A stretch of 64,000 nt of DNA from Vallitalea okinawensis (GTDB taxonomy: Bacteria > Bacillota > Clostridia > Lachnospirales > PQDH01), in the NCBI RefSeq assembly GCF_002964605.1, contig NZ_PQDH01000001.1, positions 806,001 to 870,000 of the forward strand, written 5' to 3'. The notes under the pieces were generated by a model. It made no database searches, was not told where the DNA came from, and saw nothing but the letters and a program-made list of their open reading frames with translations. A program made the translations under genes and the position numbers. Of the stretch, positions 39,643 through 47,854 are shown in pieces. The number at the start of each line of letters is the position of its first letter. Position 1 is the stretch's first letter.

Positions 39643-40149
39643 ATGGACTTTAAAAACCTAAAAAAGCTTGTTGTATTTTATTCGTTTAGTGGAAATACAA
39701 AATTCATTGCAGAAAGTATTTGCGATATTACTGGAGCAGACTTGCTTGAGTTAAAACCCAAAAGTGAAGAAAGCCCTAATCTGTTAAAAAAATTTGTTTG
39801 GGTTGGAAGACAGGTTATGATGAGAGAAAAACCAGAATTGCTAACTATTGATAAGAATCCTGAAGATTATGATATTCTGTTTATCGGTGCTCCTATATGG
39901 GCAAATAAATATGCACCAGCTATAAATTCTTTTTTAGATAAGATGCCTATTACAGATAAGAAAATAGCTCTTTTCTATTGCCATGCAAGAAGTGATAATA
40001 AAAAGGCTCTTAGTTTACTTAAGCAAAAGCTTATAGGAAATGACTTTATAGGTGAAATCGAGTTTAAAGATCCATTGCAAAATAATAAAGAAGAGGCTAG
40101 GAAACAAACGAAGCAATGGATAAACACAATTATTAAACCTAGTTGTTAG
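39643..40149 (+). CDS. flavodoxin-like protein
   Basis: 168 residues, a complete flavodoxin fold. The FMN phosphate loop is 'VVFYSFSGNTKFIAESI' near the N terminus; isoalloxazine contacts would come from 'GAPIWANKYAPAI' around residue 90 and 'ALFYCHARSD' around 117. Such proteins act as electron carriers or as small NAD(P)H-linked quinone reductases of the WrbA/flavodoxin_4 kind. The HxlR/YgiN pair before it makes a quinone-stress role plausible. ATG at 39643 follows GAAGGAG; the longer frame upstream lacks a ribosome site. Confidence 0.87.
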   Translation: MDFKNLKKLVVFYSFSGNTKFIAESICDITGADLLELKPKSEESPNLLKKFVWVGRQVMMREKPELLTIDKNPEDYDILFIGAPIWANKYAPAINSFLDKMPITDKKIALFYCHARSDNKKALSLLKQKLIGNDFIGEIEFKDPLQNNKEEARKQTKQWINTIIKPSC

Positions 40150-40180
40150 TACTCACCCTAAGTTGGTCATTGTTAAGATT

Positions 40181-40218
40181 AAAGCTCCTGAATTTCACTT
40201 AGTGAACTCAGGAGCTTT
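40181..40218. terminator. bidirectional terminator
   Basis: AAAGCTCCTGA / TCAGGAGCTTT with an inner TTCAC/GTGAA stem; T-rich flank on the plus strand, convergent genes. Confidence 0.88.
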
Positions 40219-40240
40219 CTTTATTTTATCATTATTCAAT

Positions 40241-40759
40241 TTATAAATACTTTTCCATCCGAATATCTGCACGCCACTCACCGTTATAATAAACAAAATT
40301 CTCTTTACGTGCAAAAGTTGAATAACCTATTTTTTCATAAAAAGCCCTTGCTCTTTTATTGTACTCAAAAACTCCTAGTTCAATTCGATGAAGTCCAAGT
40401 CTTCTACACTCTTCTTCTAAAAAGTCCATAGCTAAGCTGGCTACTCCCTTACCTCTATAAGCCTTTTCACCTACACAGATACTGATCCATCCTGTGTTTT
40501 TTTCTTTTTTATGTACATGATCTGGATCAATCATAATAGACAACTCACCTATAGGATTATCTCCATCCATAATCATATAGATACGCTTTGGTCCTTTATT
40601 CGCATTTTCATAGAGCTCTTCTTTTGTACGATCAGGCATTTCTCCTTCAGAGAGATTAGCACCTATAAAGTATTTAATTTCAGGATCATTATTCCACTTT
40701 GCTATATATTCAAAGGGTTCCATCTGTGTTTTATCAATTTCTTTAAAGTTAATATTCAC
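40241..40759 (-). CDS. GNAT family N-acetyltransferase (AacA4/RimJ-like)
   Basis: 172 residues. Acetyl-CoA loop 'EKAYRGKGVASLAMDFLEEE' near residue 97, followed by 'LHRIELGVFEYNKRARAFYEKIGY', which is typical of RimJ/RimL and of 6'-aminoglycoside acetyltransferase-like enzymes; the 'WNNDPEIKYFIGANL' opening with a tryptophan also fits that group. GTG start after AAAGGAG. It lies 31 bases downstream of the QueG-like gene and may share its transcript. Whether it acts on drugs, ribosomal protein N termini or other amines cannot be decided here. Confidence 0.87.
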   Translation of the reverse strand: MNINFKEIDKTQMEPFEYIAKWNNDPEIKYFIGANLSEGEMPDRTKEELYENANKGPKRIYMIMDGDNPIGELSIMIDPDHVHKKEKNTGWISICVGEKAYRGKGVASLAMDFLEEECRRLGLHRIELGVFEYNKRARAFYEKIGYSTFARKENFVYYNGEWRADIRMEKYL

Positions 40760-40790
40760 GTTATTCTACTCCTTTCATCTGCATACCCAC

Positions 40791-41753
40791 CTACAGACTT
40801 TCTTTAGTTTTTTTAAATTCAACTTGGTGCTTTAATTCTTCATATGTCCTTGTATTAAACGCACATTCACGAATGCATACTGTACAACCATAACTATTTG
40901 AGAAAGGTACAGCACACTTCTTATAGTCAACACAAATTTTACCACCATCAGTATGCTCTATTGGTGTAGTATAAATGGCTTCACCAGGACATTTTCTAAC
41001 ACACTTACCACATTTATCGCAAAAGTCCTTGATCCAACCATGTGAGTTTTCTTTACTTATTGGTAGATTCTCTATGTTCGTATAAATAGCTGCAATTCTT
41101 TGTCTCGGACCACATTCAGGCGAAATGAGTAATCCATGCTTTCCAATAGCACCAAGACCTGCTTTTTCTCCTAGCACAGGATAGATCGCATCCCCTCCTA
41201 ATGCTGGTCCTGCTTGCGCTTGATACCCGTGATTTCTTAAAAAGTTGGCGATATGATTAACAATTACACCTAATCCATGATAGGTTCGAAAAATTTCTTT
41301 TTGTGTTGCCTCACTCGGTGCATTTCGTATAGGTTCTTCTCTCATTTCCATGGTAATGACAATGGCTTTATTAAAAAGGACACTGCGCCCTTTAAAAATA
41401 TCTTTGGATTCAACATCTGTAAACCCCATTGCTGTAACACCTAGAGAGCGACCATAATCTTTTAACTCCTGAATGAATTCTGGTGTGGCATCCACTTTTG
41501 AATCCTTTGGATTATTTTTTAAAGAAGAATAGCTTCTTTTCATCTGATACAGTGTTTTCATCATCGTTGGTAAAACACTTCTCTTTTGACTTAATCCATT
41601 TCCCTTAGACTGATCTCCATACTTCATTATCAGCTCAGGAACAATTAACCCTTCTCTAGCATCTTCTGAAGCTGAAAGTAATCCCTCTTGCTGAGGTAAT
41701 TTTTTTGGATCACCTATTGGAATATGTCTTTTTATAATCTTAGTAGGATTCAT
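40791..41753 (-). CDS. QueG/reductive-dehalogenase-like iron-sulfur protein
   Basis: 320 residues. The C terminus has two cluster motifs, 'CDKCGKCVRKCPGEAIY' and 'CVDYKKCAVPFSNSYGCTVCIRECAF' (split), the latter with the unusual long gap of reductive-dehalogenase-type [4Fe-4S] domains. The core ('LGVTAMGFTDVES', 'VITMEMREEPIRNAPS', 'GLGAIGKHGLLISPECGPRQRIAAI', in pieces) is the fold shared by epoxyqueuosine reductase and dehalogenases that binds cobalamin. It has no twin-arginine signal, so it is cytoplasmic and more like QueG relatives of unknown substrate. ATG at 41753 follows AGAGGTG. Confidence 0.8.
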   Translation of the reverse strand: MNPTKIIKRHIPIGDPKKLPQQEGLLSASEDAREGLIVPELIMKYGDQSKGNGLSQKRSVLPTMMKTLYQMKRSYSSLKNNPKDSKVDATPEFIQELKDYGRSLGVTAMGFTDVESKDIFKGRSVLFNKAIVITMEMREEPIRNAPSEATQKEIFRTYHGLGVIVNHIANFLRNHGYQAQAGPALGGDAIYPVLGEKAGLGAIGKHGLLISPECGPRQRIAAIYTNIENLPISKENSHGWIKDFCDKCGKCVRKCPGEAIYTTPIEHTDGGKICVDYKKCAVPFSNSYGCTVCIRECAFNTRTYEELKHQVEFKKTKESL

Positions 41754-41885
41754 GTGAAGCACCTCTTATCGCTGTCATCTTCATCTTTGAAACAATATTG
41801 TGATTAATCTTATTATAGCATATTATTCTCGATCATTCATTGAGAAAAAACTATATCTCCCTAATGAATCACTACTAGATAAGTC

Positions 41886-43664
41886 TTAAATATATGGATT
41901 GATCATGTTATCAGGTATACTTATTTTTATTATAGTACCTACTTTTTCTTTGCTACGCACTTTAAAGATAAAGTCATTATCGTAGGCTAGTTTAAGCCTG
42001 TGGTAAGTATTATTGATTCCAATATGCTTATAGTTATGTTCTTCAATTAATAAATCCCTTTCAACTTCTATCAATCTTTCTTTAGCCATTCCTTGGCCTG
42101 TATCGATAACAATAATATGAAGTCGGTTTCCTCTATTAAAAATTCGCACTCTAATTTGACTTGGTTGATTTTTAACTTTAATACCATGATAGATTGAGTT
42201 TTCAATCAAGGGCTGCAAAATCAGTTTGATAATCTTCTTATCGTAACTTTTACTATCAATACGATAATCCATAGTAAATTTATTTTTATAACGCGCTTGC
42301 ATTAAAGTGACATAACATTTTGTATAGCTTAATTCTTCGTCAACTGAAACAAGCTCCTTAGGATTGGATAAGGAATATTTAAGTATATCGGAAAGATTCT
42401 CTAACATAAAATTAATTTGGTTGGGTTTACCAACTATCTTAATTGCCTTCCAAGAGATATTTTCAATGGTGTTGTTTAAAAAGTGGGGATTCATCTGAGA
42501 TTGAAGTGCTAATAATTCCATGGTTCTATACTTATATTTCTTTTCGGATAATTGAGTTTTAAAATAATTTTGTTCAATAAAGGTCTTTAATATATTTTCA
42601 GTAATATAAGCGTATAAGTCATCTGATTTGGTTGACATGATAGGTAATGATTTACCATTCTCAGCCGCATCAATAATATCAATCATATTATTAATTAATA
42701 TATAATTTTTCTTGGTTTGGTGATATACAATGAAATAGCTTAATATGAATGAAGTTATCAACAATAGACAACATATAATACCCATTATAATAGGAATTTT
42801 ATATAATGTTATGGCTGGGACAATGGAAATATACTGCCATCCATAAACATCTGATTCTAGTTTATGAACAATATATCTTCTATTATTAGAACGCATATCA
42901 AAAAACTGTTCTTCCGAAGACGTAATTTGATTTAAATTTTCAATAGTCATACTTTCAGTATTACTAAAGAGTATATTACCCAGTTCATCTGTAACTAAAA
43001 GTTTTTGATCATCATAATTCGTTAAATCACATAATATTTGATTAATATATGAGGCAGAAAGATTCATAACAGCAACACCATGACTAGATGGCAGCACTTT
43101 ATAAACAGATACCACATCATACCCTGGATCTTTTTCAAATCGTTTTATATACCTTGTTTCAGCCCAAAATTCTTTATCTGATTTATTCTTCATATAGCTG
43201 TTATACCATTCTGTATCATAGAATTCTTTAATATTAACAATTTCCTTATTCGTACAAATAAACTTCTCGCTAGAGGCGTCATAATAAATATAGATAGATT
43301 TAATATAGGGTTTGGTATTTTCTAAAGAACTTAAAAAATTATAAACTGTATCCCATACCTGTATTTGGTTAATACTATGAGCTTGACTTAATAAAATATT
43401 TTTCAACTGTATTGTTAGTGTTGAGTTTAAATCATAATTAACACGTAGCGTATTGACTTCATCAAGAATCAACTCAATATGATCTTCTGTTTGGGTAAGA
43501 GTATTATAAGAGCTTTTAATAACTGTATCTTCAATATATCTATTAACCATGACGGTAGCAAAGATACCAAATAGAATCAAAGGAATGATTTGAGGTAAAA
43601 CAAGAACAGTGAACTTCTTAAAGAAGATTTTCTTTCTTATAGATCTAATCTTTTTTACTGTCAT
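41886..43664 (-). CDS. YesM-type sensor histidine kinase
   Basis: 592 residues. A membrane segment at about 18-38, a large outer sensor domain of double-Cache kind (40-295), a second segment at about 297-318, a HAMP-like linker, then the kinase core: phospho-acceptor helix 'LALQSQMNPHFLNNTIENI' (His near residue 395) and ATPase boxes 'LILQPLIENSIYHGIK' and 'VIDTGQGMAKERL'. This is the LytS/YesM class that regulates carbohydrate uptake in Firmicutes. It overlaps its response regulator gene by 4 bases and stands divergent from a sugar ABC importer, its likely target. Confidence 0.93.
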   Translation of the reverse strand: MTVKKIRSIRKKIFFKKFTVLVLPQIIPLILFGIFATVMVNRYIEDTVIKSSYNTLTQTEDHIELILDEVNTLRVNYDLNSTLTIQLKNILLSQAHSINQIQVWDTVYNFLSSLENTKPYIKSIYIYYDASSEKFICTNKEIVNIKEFYDTEWYNSYMKNKSDKEFWAETRYIKRFEKDPGYDVVSVYKVLPSSHGVAVMNLSASYINQILCDLTNYDDQKLLVTDELGNILFSNTESMTIENLNQITSSEEQFFDMRSNNRRYIVHKLESDVYGWQYISIVPAITLYKIPIIMGIICCLLLITSFILSYFIVYHQTKKNYILINNMIDIIDAAENGKSLPIMSTKSDDLYAYITENILKTFIEQNYFKTQLSEKKYKYRTMELLALQSQMNPHFLNNTIENISWKAIKIVGKPNQINFMLENLSDILKYSLSNPKELVSVDEELSYTKCYVTLMQARYKNKFTMDYRIDSKSYDKKIIKLILQPLIENSIYHGIKVKNQPSQIRVRIFNRGNRLHIIVIDTGQGMAKERLIEVERDLLIEEHNYKHIGINNTYHRLKLAYDNDFIFKVRSKEKVGTIIKISIPDNMINPYI

Positions 43665-44422
43665 TTAATCAATCCTTTATTCAAACGAAATTGTCTTGGT
43701 GTCATACTATAATATTTTTTAAAAGCTCTGGTAAAGTTCTTAGCATTTTGATAGCCAACCATTTCACTTATCTCATAAGTTTTATATTTATAGTCTTTTA
43801 AAAGTTCTTTAGATTTTTCCATCCTAACTTTTAATAAATAGGAGGAGAAATTTTCATCAGCATATTTAGCATAAAATTTACTTAAATGCTGTGGACTCAT
43901 ATGCACAATTAAAGCAGCTTCTTCTAAAGTGGCTGTCGTAATGTTGTTATGAATATACTGATTAATATCCTTGATGATATTATCATGGTAAGTTTCTTCT
44001 ATTATAGTTTCAGATTCTTCTTCACTAGTCTCATTAACTATCTGTTCTTGATCTAATTCATCTTTTAATTTAGAAAAACATGAAACCAACTCATTAAATT
44101 TTGTCGGTTTTACTATATATTCTCTCACACCATATTGGAGTGCTTGTCTAGCATATTCAAACTCCTTATGACCACTTAAAAAAATTACCTTAATGGAGGG
44201 ATAATGGTCTCTGACATAAGAAGCTAATTCTATACCATCCATCATAGGCATCTTGATATCGCTTAATATAACATCTACTGGATTTGTATTAAGATAATTA
44301 ATTGCTGCAATTCCATTATCGAAAGCAGCAGTCACTTCATACCCCATATCATCCCATGGGAAATAATTACTTAACCCATCCCTAATCTCTTCTTCATCGT
44401 CAATAATAATTAATCTATACAT
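43661..44422 (-). CDS. YesN-type response regulator with AraC output domain
   Basis: 253 residues. Receiver domain with 'LIIIDDEEEIRDGL', phospho-acceptor aspartate in 'VDVILSDIKMPMMDGIEL' (about Asp54) and 'VIFLSGHKEFEYARQA'; the C-terminal 100 residues are an AraC helix-turn-helix pair ending in 'AFKKYYSMTPRQFR'. Start ATG at 44422 follows TTGGAGGTG. It pairs with the overlapping YesM-type kinase and faces the ABC importer operon across 256 bases, so it should switch on uptake when the sugar is sensed outside. Confidence 0.93.
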   Translation of the reverse strand: MYRLIIIDDEEEIRDGLSNYFPWDDMGYEVTAAFDNGIAAINYLNTNPVDVILSDIKMPMMDGIELASYVRDHYPSIKVIFLSGHKEFEYARQALQYGVREYIVKPTKFNELVSCFSKLKDELDQEQIVNETSEEESETIIEETYHDNIIKDINQYIHNNITTATLEEAALIVHMSPQHLSKFYAKYADENFSSYLLKVRMEKSKELLKDYKYKTYEISEMVGYQNAKNFTRAFKKYYSMTPRQFRLNKGLIK

Positions 44423-44620
44423 CAATGGCACCTCCAAGTAAGAAAACAAGAAAATAAAATGATTCTACTATACAAATATTATAATAGAAATACCGCTCTA
44501 AGTCATCTTCCTAGCTAGTGAAATGAGAGAATACTAATTAAAGAAACTTTTTATTATGTAATGACACTTCTTCCGTAATTAATTGAGTAATTAATGATAC
44601 TAAATAAGAAGGCTAATATC

Positions 44621-44649
44621 TTTAGGTAATCCTATGTAATTGATATAAT
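44621..44649 (+). promoter_or_regulatory. promoter of the sugar ABC importer operon
   Basis: Weak -35 (TTTAGG), 17-base spacer, extended -10 TGATATAAT. The poor -35 box fits activation by the AraC-type response regulator. Confidence 0.6.
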
Positions 44650-44678
44650 ATGAGAGTAAAATATGAAAAGGGGATGAA

Positions 44679-45989
44679 ATGATGAAAAAAGTTATAAGTA
44701 TAGTATTAGTATTATCACTTATCATTACTCTATTTGTTGGTTGCTCAAAAGATGAAACTCCAGCAGAACAGAATAATGCTGAATCAAAAAGTGAAGCTAC
44801 GAAACCAGAGGACAAGCAAGAGGAAATAACCCTCCGTTATATGTGGTGGGGAAGTGATTCAAGACATGAAGCAACTTTAGCGGCTATTGAGAAATATGAA
44901 GAGTTGAATCCTCATATAAAAATAGAGCCTGAATTCAGTGGTTGGGATGGTTATTATCAGAAACTAGTCACACAGTTAGCAGGTGGAACTGCAGCTGACA
45001 TTATGCAAGTTGATCAACCTTGGTTAGGTGATTTACTAAAAAATGAAAGCACCTTTGCAGATTTATCATCTGTTGATACAACAAATTTTGACTCCAATTT
45101 CCTTAATCAATACTGTATTTTCAATGATCAACTCGTTGGTGTTCCTATGGGGATTAATGGGTTAACAATGATCATTAATACTACCTTCTTTAATGAAGTT
45201 GGAATAGATTATAACGCTTTAACTGACTGGGAATCCATTGTTGAAGCTGGTAAAGAAATCAATTCACAATATGCAGATAAATATATTTTGTATGATACTG
45301 GTATGCTATTTGATACTTATCTTAATCAAGTAACAGGTAACCAACTCGTTAAAGATGATTTATCTTTAGGCTTTACAGAAGAAGAAGTACTTAAAGCATT
45401 TCAATTTGTAGACACAATATATGAAAACAAAGTCGTTCAACCGAAGGAAGAATCTGCCTTATTTAAAACTACAGAAAATCCATCATGGATTGATAATAAC
45501 ATGGGAATGACAATGCAATGGCCTTCAATGATCAATTCTCTTGATAGTGATAATAAAGAATTGGAAGTTATATCAATACCTCAACTTGAAGCCGCCAAAG
45601 CTTCAGGTGTTGTCGTTCGACCTTCGATGTTAATATCTGTTAATGGTAAGGGTAGTTATATTGAAGAATCAGCAAAATTTATTGATTGGTTAGTCAATAG
45701 TGATGAAGGTATTTTAACATTAAAAGCTGTTAGAGGTGTTCCTGCCTCAGCTTATGCTCAAGACTTATTAGTAGAAAATGATTTATTAAATCCTTTACAA
45801 CAAAAAGGTGTATCAATGGCTCTTGAAAATCCTAGAGACAAAGTTAATTTTTATAGTAGTAATGCTGAAGTATCAGCTGTCAAGAAAGAGATCATTGATA
45901 AAGTAGCTTTGGATATTTCATCGCCTGAAGAAGCTGCTGCTGAAATGATCACAAGAATACAACAAGTAGTCGATGAAATAAAAAATTAA
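44679..45989 (+). CDS. sugar ABC transporter substrate-binding lipoprotein
   Basis: 436 residues. Lipoprotein signal peptide with lipobox 'ITLFVGC', short acidic linker, then a family 1 (MalE-type) solute-binding fold: 'LRYMWWGSDSRHEATLAAIEKYEELNPHI' (split), 'GGTAADIMQVDQPWLGDLL', 'MGINGLTMIINTTFF'. The many tryptophans in the pocket region suggest an oligosaccharide ligand. First gene of a three-gene operon with two permeases; a hairpin follows that may keep its message more abundant. Two adjacent ATGs follow AAAAGGGGA. Confidence 0.93.
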   Translation: MMKKVISIVLVLSLIITLFVGCSKDETPAEQNNAESKSEATKPEDKQEEITLRYMWWGSDSRHEATLAAIEKYEELNPHIKIEPEFSGWDGYYQKLVTQLAGGTAADIMQVDQPWLGDLLKNESTFADLSSVDTTNFDSNFLNQYCIFNDQLVGVPMGINGLTMIINTTFFNEVGIDYNALTDWESIVEAGKEINSQYADKYILYDTGMLFDTYLNQVTGNQLVKDDLSLGFTEEEVLKAFQFVDTIYENKVVQPKEESALFKTTENPSWIDNNMGMTMQWPSMINSLDSDNKELEVISIPQLEAAKASGVVVRPSMLISVNGKGSYIEESAKFIDWLVNSDEGILTLKAVRGVPASAYAQDLLVENDLLNPLQQKGVSMALENPRDKVNFYSSNAEVSAVKKEIIDKVALDISSPEEAAAEMITRIQQVVDEIKN

Positions 45990-46005
45990 TTACTTAGCAA
46001 ACTAA

Positions 46006-46031
46006 CAAGCAGAGCTTTTGCTCTGCTTGTG
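46006..46031 (+). other. intercistronic hairpin between binding protein and permease genes
   Basis: ACAAGCAGAGC-TTTT-GCTCTGCTTGT, a perfect 11-bp stem without a T-run behind it. Such hairpins typically stabilise the upstream message and reduce expression of the genes behind. Confidence 0.8.
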
Positions 46032-46047
46032 TTGAAAGGAAGATGAC

Positions 46048-46950
46048 ATGAAGATAAAAGCTAGCAGGTATGAAAAAAAAGATTATATTGGCTATTTATT
46101 TTTATTACCCTGGATTATTGGTTTTTTACTGTTTAAGTTCTATCCATTTTTAATGTCCTTTTATTACTCCTTTACTGACTTTAATATGATTAACCCTCCA
46201 GAGCTAATAGGTTTAAAAAATTTCATTAAGATCTTTACTACAGATGCCGATTTCTATCAGTCATTGAAGGTGACTTTAATATATACCACTTTTTCAGTAC
46301 CGGTCAAATTGATATTCGCATTGTTTATAGCAATGGTGTTAAGCATGAAATTAAAGGGTATTAACATTTTTAGAACGATTTATTATTTACCATCAATACT
46401 AGGTGGTAGTGTAGCTGTATCCATACTTTGGAAGTTTTTATTTATGAGGCAAGGTTTGGTGAATAAGATACTCTCTTATTTAACAATTGGACCAATAGAT
46501 TTTTTGGGTGATCCAGACGTTGCTTTATACACTATTAGTATGTTATCGGTATGGCAGTTTGGATCATCTATGGTATTGTTTCTGGCAGCATTAAAAAATG
46601 TACCTGGAGAATTATATGAAGCCGCTGCCGTTGATGGCGCCGGAAAATTAAGAACATTCTTTAAAATTACCATTCCTATGATTACACCTATCATTTTATT
46701 TAATTTAATCATGCAAACAATCAATACATTACAAACTTTTACATCAGCACTTGTTATCACTAACGGTGGACCTGTAAAATCAACTTACCTCTACGGTATG
46801 ATGCTTTATGAAGAAGCCTTCCAATTTATGAATATGGGATATGCCTCTGCTTTATCATGGATATTATTTATAATTATTATTGGCCTTACAGCAGCTATAT
46901 TCAAATTCTCTTCTTATTGGACATTTTATGAAGATGGAGGTGATTTCTAA
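46048..46950 (+). CDS. sugar ABC transporter permease (MalF/UgpA type)
   Basis: 300 residues with six membrane segments. The cytoplasmic EAA loop that contacts the ATPase is seen as 'ELYEAAAVDGAGKLRTFFKITIPMITP' (split). No membrane-extension domain as in E. coli MalF. Second gene of the operon; its stop shares a base with the start of the next permease. No ATP-binding subunit is encoded here, so a shared MsmX-type ATPase elsewhere in the genome must power it. Confidence 0.95.
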   Translation: MKIKASRYEKKDYIGYLFLLPWIIGFLLFKFYPFLMSFYYSFTDFNMINPPELIGLKNFIKIFTTDADFYQSLKVTLIYTTFSVPVKLIFALFIAMVLSMKLKGINIFRTIYYLPSILGGSVAVSILWKFLFMRQGLVNKILSYLTIGPIDFLGDPDVALYTISMLSVWQFGSSMVLFLAALKNVPGELYEAAAVDGAGKLRTFFKITIPMITPIILFNLIMQTINTLQTFTSALVITNGGPVKSTYLYGMMLYEEAFQFMNMGYASALSWILFIIIIGLTAAIFKFSSYWTFYEDGGDF

Positions 46951-47795
46951 TGTCAAATAGAAGACAACTCATAACTTATTTGTTTTTGATACTACTTGGT
47001 ATTATCATGATTTATCCATTACTATTTCTATTTTCAGCTTCTTTTAAATCCAATGAGGAAATATTCTCATCTATATCCTTATTGCCAAAAGAATTAGCAT
47101 CTGTTACTTTTGAAGCCTTTAGAAATGGATGGCAAGGTGTTGGGAAGTATGGTTTCTCCACTTTTTTTACCAATTCGTTTTTGATAACTGTACCAGTAGT
47201 CATTGTGACGATTATTTCCAGTAGCTGCGTAGCATATGGTTTTGCAAGGTTTAAATTTCCTTATAAAAAATTATTATTTACATTGATGATCTCTACAATT
47301 ATGCTACCAAGTACTATCATCATGATACCCAGCTACATATTATTTAAGAATTTTGGGTGGTTAAATACTTACATGCCTTTTTGGATACCTGCACTCTTGG
47401 GAAGTGATGCCTATTTCATTTTTATGTTTCTACAATTCTTTAGATCCATACCGAGAGAGCTTGATGAATCTGCTATTATTGATGGATGTAATCGCTTAAA
47501 AATCTTTACAAAGATTATACTTCCCCTAAGTAAACCAGCAATTATATCTGCAGGTATCTTCAAATTCATTTGGACATGGAATTCATTTGTGGAACCGTTA
47601 ATATACATTAATAGTGTGAGTAAATACACTGTTGCCCTAGGTCTTAAGATGTCAATTGATACTCAAGGAGGCGAAGTCATGTGGAATGAGATGATGGCTA
47701 TGTCTTGTTTAGCTATTATTCCTCCAGCTATAATCTTTTTTGTAGCACAAAAATACTTCGTTGAAGGTATATCAACATCAGGATTAAAAGGCTAA
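46950..47795 (+). CDS. sugar ABC transporter permease (MalG/UgpE type)
   Basis: 281 residues, six membrane segments, EAA loop 'ELDESAIIDGCNRLKIFTKIILPLSKPA' (split). It partners with the preceding permease; the ATG overlaps that gene's TAA by one base. The end is followed by a strong terminator, showing that the operon holds only binding protein and two permeases. Confidence 0.95.
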   Translation: MSNRRQLITYLFLILLGIIMIYPLLFLFSASFKSNEEIFSSISLLPKELASVTFEAFRNGWQGVGKYGFSTFFTNSFLITVPVVIVTIISSSCVAYGFARFKFPYKKLLFTLMISTIMLPSTIIMIPSYILFKNFGWLNTYMPFWIPALLGSDAYFIFMFLQFFRSIPRELDESAIIDGCNRLKIFTKIILPLSKPAIISAGIFKFIWTWNSFVEPLIYINSVSKYTVALGLKMSIDTQGGEVMWNEMMAMSCLAIIPPAIIFFVAQKYFVEGISTSGLKG

Positions 47796-47802
47796 AAAAA
47801 AT

Positions 47803-47846
47803 GAGCTGTATACCACTAGAAATTAATCTCTAGTGGTATGCAGCTC
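47803..47846. terminator. bidirectional terminator, 18-bp stem
   Basis: GAGCTGTATACCACTAGA pairs with TCTAGTGGTATGCAGCTC (one G-U); T-rich flanks, convergent genes. Confidence 0.9.
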
Positions 47847-47854
47847 TTTATTAT

